Below, in pieces: positions 62,284-64,000 of a DNA stretch of 64,000 bases. Each line of letters begins with the position of its first letter. Within the stretch, counting starts at the first letter, position 1. This DNA is from Flagellimonas flava. Its GTDB lineage: Bacteria; Bacteroidota; Bacteroidia; Flavobacteriales; Flavobacteriaceae. The notes under the pieces were generated by a model, which searched no databases, was not told the origin of the DNA, and was given only the letters and a program-made list of their open reading frames with translations. A program made the position numbers and the translations under genes. Where the stretch lies: assembly GCF_900129665.1 (NCBI RefSeq), contig NZ_FQWL01000003.1, positions 496,001-560,000 on the forward strand, read 5' to 3'.

Positions 62284-64000
62284 ATGAGCAAATTTTATTA
62301 TAACGAAGAGCAGGAATCATATGATGCTATCGTAGTAGGAACGGGCATTAGCGGCGGTTGGGCTGCAAAAGAATTATGCGAGAATGGACTAAAGACCTTG
62401 GTCCTGGAACGTGGGAGGATGGTAAAGCATAGGGAGGATTACCCCACTGCAAATCTAGATCCGTGGGATTTTCCCAACAATGGACAGCTTTCCCGTGAAG
62501 AAGCCGCGAAGCAAGAAAAACAGGCCAGAACTGGATACACCGTAAGGGCTCCACACAACTTTTGGTTTGTGGATGACCAAAAGCATCCCTACAATGAGAC
62601 CAAGCGTTTTGACTGGATGCGTGGTTATCACGTAGGTGGGCGTTCCATTATGTGGGGAAGACACAGCTACCGATGGAGCGACATAGATTTTGAGGCCAAC
62701 AAAAAAGATGGTATTGCCGTGGATTGGCCCGTTCGTTATAAGGATATTGCCCCTTGGTACGACAAGGTTGAAAGCTATATAGGTGTCACCGGTGAAAAGT
62801 TGGGTCTGCCCCAACTTCCAGACGGACAGTTTGAGCCCATGATGCAATTGAACTGTGTGGAACAACATGTCCGGGAAAAAGTTTCCGAACATTTTGATGG
62901 CAGGGTAATCACAGCCGGAAGAGTGGCACACATCAACAGTAATAAAAAATTTGAAGGTGATGGTAGAACACGATGCCAATTTAGGAACCGATGTATAAGG
63001 GGATGTCCTTTTGGTGCATATTTCAGTAGCGTATCCTCTACATTGCCCGCAGCGGAAAGAACCGGAAATATGACCCTGCGTCCCGATTCCATTGTTCATG
63101 AGGTTATTTACGACCCGGACACCAAAAAAGCAACTGGGGTCAAAGTAATCGATAGGGTCACCAAAGAATCCTATGAGTTTAAGGCCAAGGTGATTTTCCT
63201 ATGTGCCTCGGCTATTGCTTCCACATCCATTTTGATGCAATCCAAATCGGATAGGTTTGAAAACGGTCTTGGAAACGATTCGGATCAATTGGGTCGAAAC
63301 ATCATGGACCATCATTTGGGCGTAGGTGCTTCAGGTAAATTTGATGGCTTTGAGGATAAATACTATAAGGGCAGAAAGCCAAATGGTATTTATCTACCTC
63401 GATTCAGAAATCTAGGTGGCGACTCCAATACAGACAAGTTCATTCGTGGCTATGGGTATCAGGGTGGCGCAGGAAGAGGCAATTGGGAAGACATTATTGC
63501 CGAGGTATCGCACGGAAAAGAATTGAAGGATGCCATTCTCAAACCAGGAGGCTGGACCTTCGGAATGGGTGGCTTTGGCGAGGTACTTCCTTACGAAGAT
63601 AACCGCATGACCATGGATTATGATAAGGTAGATGAATGGGGCTTACCCACGGTGACCTTTGATGCCGAGTTCAAGCAAAACGAATGGAACATGCGCGAGG
63701 ACATGAAAGACCAAGCCGTTTCCATGTTGGAGAAGGCCGGTCTTAGAGATGTAGAACCTTTTGATAATCCTGGTGCCCTTGGATTGGGTATCCATGAAAT
63801 GGGAACTGCCAGAATGGGTAGGGACAGAAAAACTTCCGTGCTCAATGGCTTTAACCAAGTGCACGATTGCAAAAATGTATATGTGACAGATGGTGCATTT
63901 ATGACCTCAGCCAGCTGTGTCAACCCATCGTTGACCTATATGGCCTTTACAGCCAGAGCTGCAAATCACGCAGCAGAAGAACTTAAAAAAGGAAACCTAT
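62284..64000 (+). CDS. GMC family FAD oxidoreductase, module 2 (3' end beyond window)
   Basis: The frame is open from ATG 62284 to the window edge (572 codons), nearly full length judged by its paralogue. FAD motif AIVVGTGISGGWAAKEL (about 14-30), GYHVGGRSIMWG and Cys-rich RCQFRNRCIRGC are followed by the C-terminal SASCVNPSLTYMAFTARAANHAAEE. It is very similar to the module-1 GMC protein, so this is a duplicated function. It is the likely sugar 3-dehydrogenase (FAD subunit) of module 2, and a small or haem subunit could lie past the window. It is divergent from the isomerase lipoprotein with 126 nt between them. Confidence 0.9.
   Translation, partial: MSKFYYNEEQESYDAIVVGTGISGGWAAKELCENGLKTLVLERGRMVKHREDYPTANLDPWDFPNNGQLSREEAAKQEKQARTGYTVRAPHNFWFVDDQKHPYNETKRFDWMRGYHVGGRSIMWGRHSYRWSDIDFEANKKDGIAVDWPVRYKDIAPWYDKVESYIGVTGEKLGLPQLPDGQFEPMMQLNCVEQHVREKVSEHFDGRVITAGRVAHINSNKKFEGDGRTRCQFRNRCIRGCPFGAYFSSVSSTLPAAERTGNMTLRPDSIVHEVIYDPDTKKATGVKVIDRVTKESYEFKAKVIFLCASAIASTSILMQSKSDRFENGLGNDSDQLGRNIMDHHLGVGASGKFDGFEDKYYKGRKPNGIYLPRFRNLGGDSNTDKFIRGYGYQGGAGRGNWEDIIAEVSHGKELKDAILKPGGWTFGMGGFGEVLPYEDNRMTMDYDKVDEWGLPTVTFDAEFKQNEWNMREDMKDQAVSMLEKAGLRDVEPFDNPGALGLGIHEMGTARMGRDRKTSVLNGFNQVHDCKNVYVTDGAFMTSASCVNPSLTYMAFTARAANHAAEELKKGNL

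Noticed and set aside
1..64000. CRISPR array, insertion sequence or phage genes
   Set aside because: No regularly spaced direct repeats, transposase, integrase or structural phage proteins were seen.

Overview
The window looks like the chromosome of a marine-type flavobacterium (Bacteroidota, Flavobacteriaceae; a Muricauda/Allomuricauda-like member would fit, but this is inferred from gene content only). The evidence is the -33 TTTG / -7 TAnnTTTG promoter pattern before several genes, almost no Shine-Dalgarno sites, families typical of the phylum (DUF4097, DUF3078, DUF6503, DUF2141, secreted S9 peptidase, TonB receptor with a carboxypeptidase-like N-domain), carotenoid genes, and short intergenic gaps with many 1-10 nt overlaps.

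Layout. 1-1452: a small translationally coupled pair on the minus strand (a bS21-like ribosomal protein overlapping a NYN-domain putative RNase cut by the window edge), a decayed gene, and tRNA-Asn. 1.5-9.9 kb: site-2 protease RseP, a SCO-type copper/redox protein, the ferrous iron system feoA-feoB plus a small Cys-rich partner, then an ECF sigma / anti-sigma / DUF4097 operon. 9.9-19.6 kb: a four-gene minus operon led by an S9 peptidase, an AraC-type membrane regulator with a nearby candidate site, an SDR enzyme, and an mntR-like regulator with a ZIP metal transporter. 19.6-25.7 kb: a TonB receptor divergent from mntR, a short SymE-like toxin gene, a multi-hairpin repeat, lycopene cyclase and a polyprenyl synthase, then a second ECF sigma gene. 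25.9-32.7 kb: a TetR-controlled TolC/RND efflux operon with a clear operator-promoter. 32.7-52.1 kb: mostly housekeeping genes (aspS, tadA, dxs, dgt, a PiT phosphate carrier with an extra C-terminal helical domain, yicC-gmk-nadD) mixed with lipoproteins, a ClC-type protein, a cold-shock protein and a secreted GH130-like protein.

52.2-64.0 kb is a carbohydrate region built from two similar divergent modules. In each, a sugar isomerase/epimerase gene on the minus strand faces a GMC flavoprotein gene on the plus strand. Module 1 adds two DUF1080 (3-keto-disaccharide hydrolase family) proteins and an ASCH protein. Module 2 adds two transporters, a DinB-like protein and a Gfo/Idh/MocA dehydrogenase. 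Together they fit oxidation of a glycoside at C3, cleavage of the 3-keto sugar and uptake or reduction of the product. The substrate cannot be read from the sequence.

Nothing here is a prophage, CRISPR array or insertion sequence. The least ordinary items are the bS21-NYN overlap at the left edge, the SymE-like gene with its structured 3' neighbour, the ClC protein lacking the usual gating glutamate, the perfect palindrome before the lycopene cyclase gene, and the paired GMC/isomerase modules.
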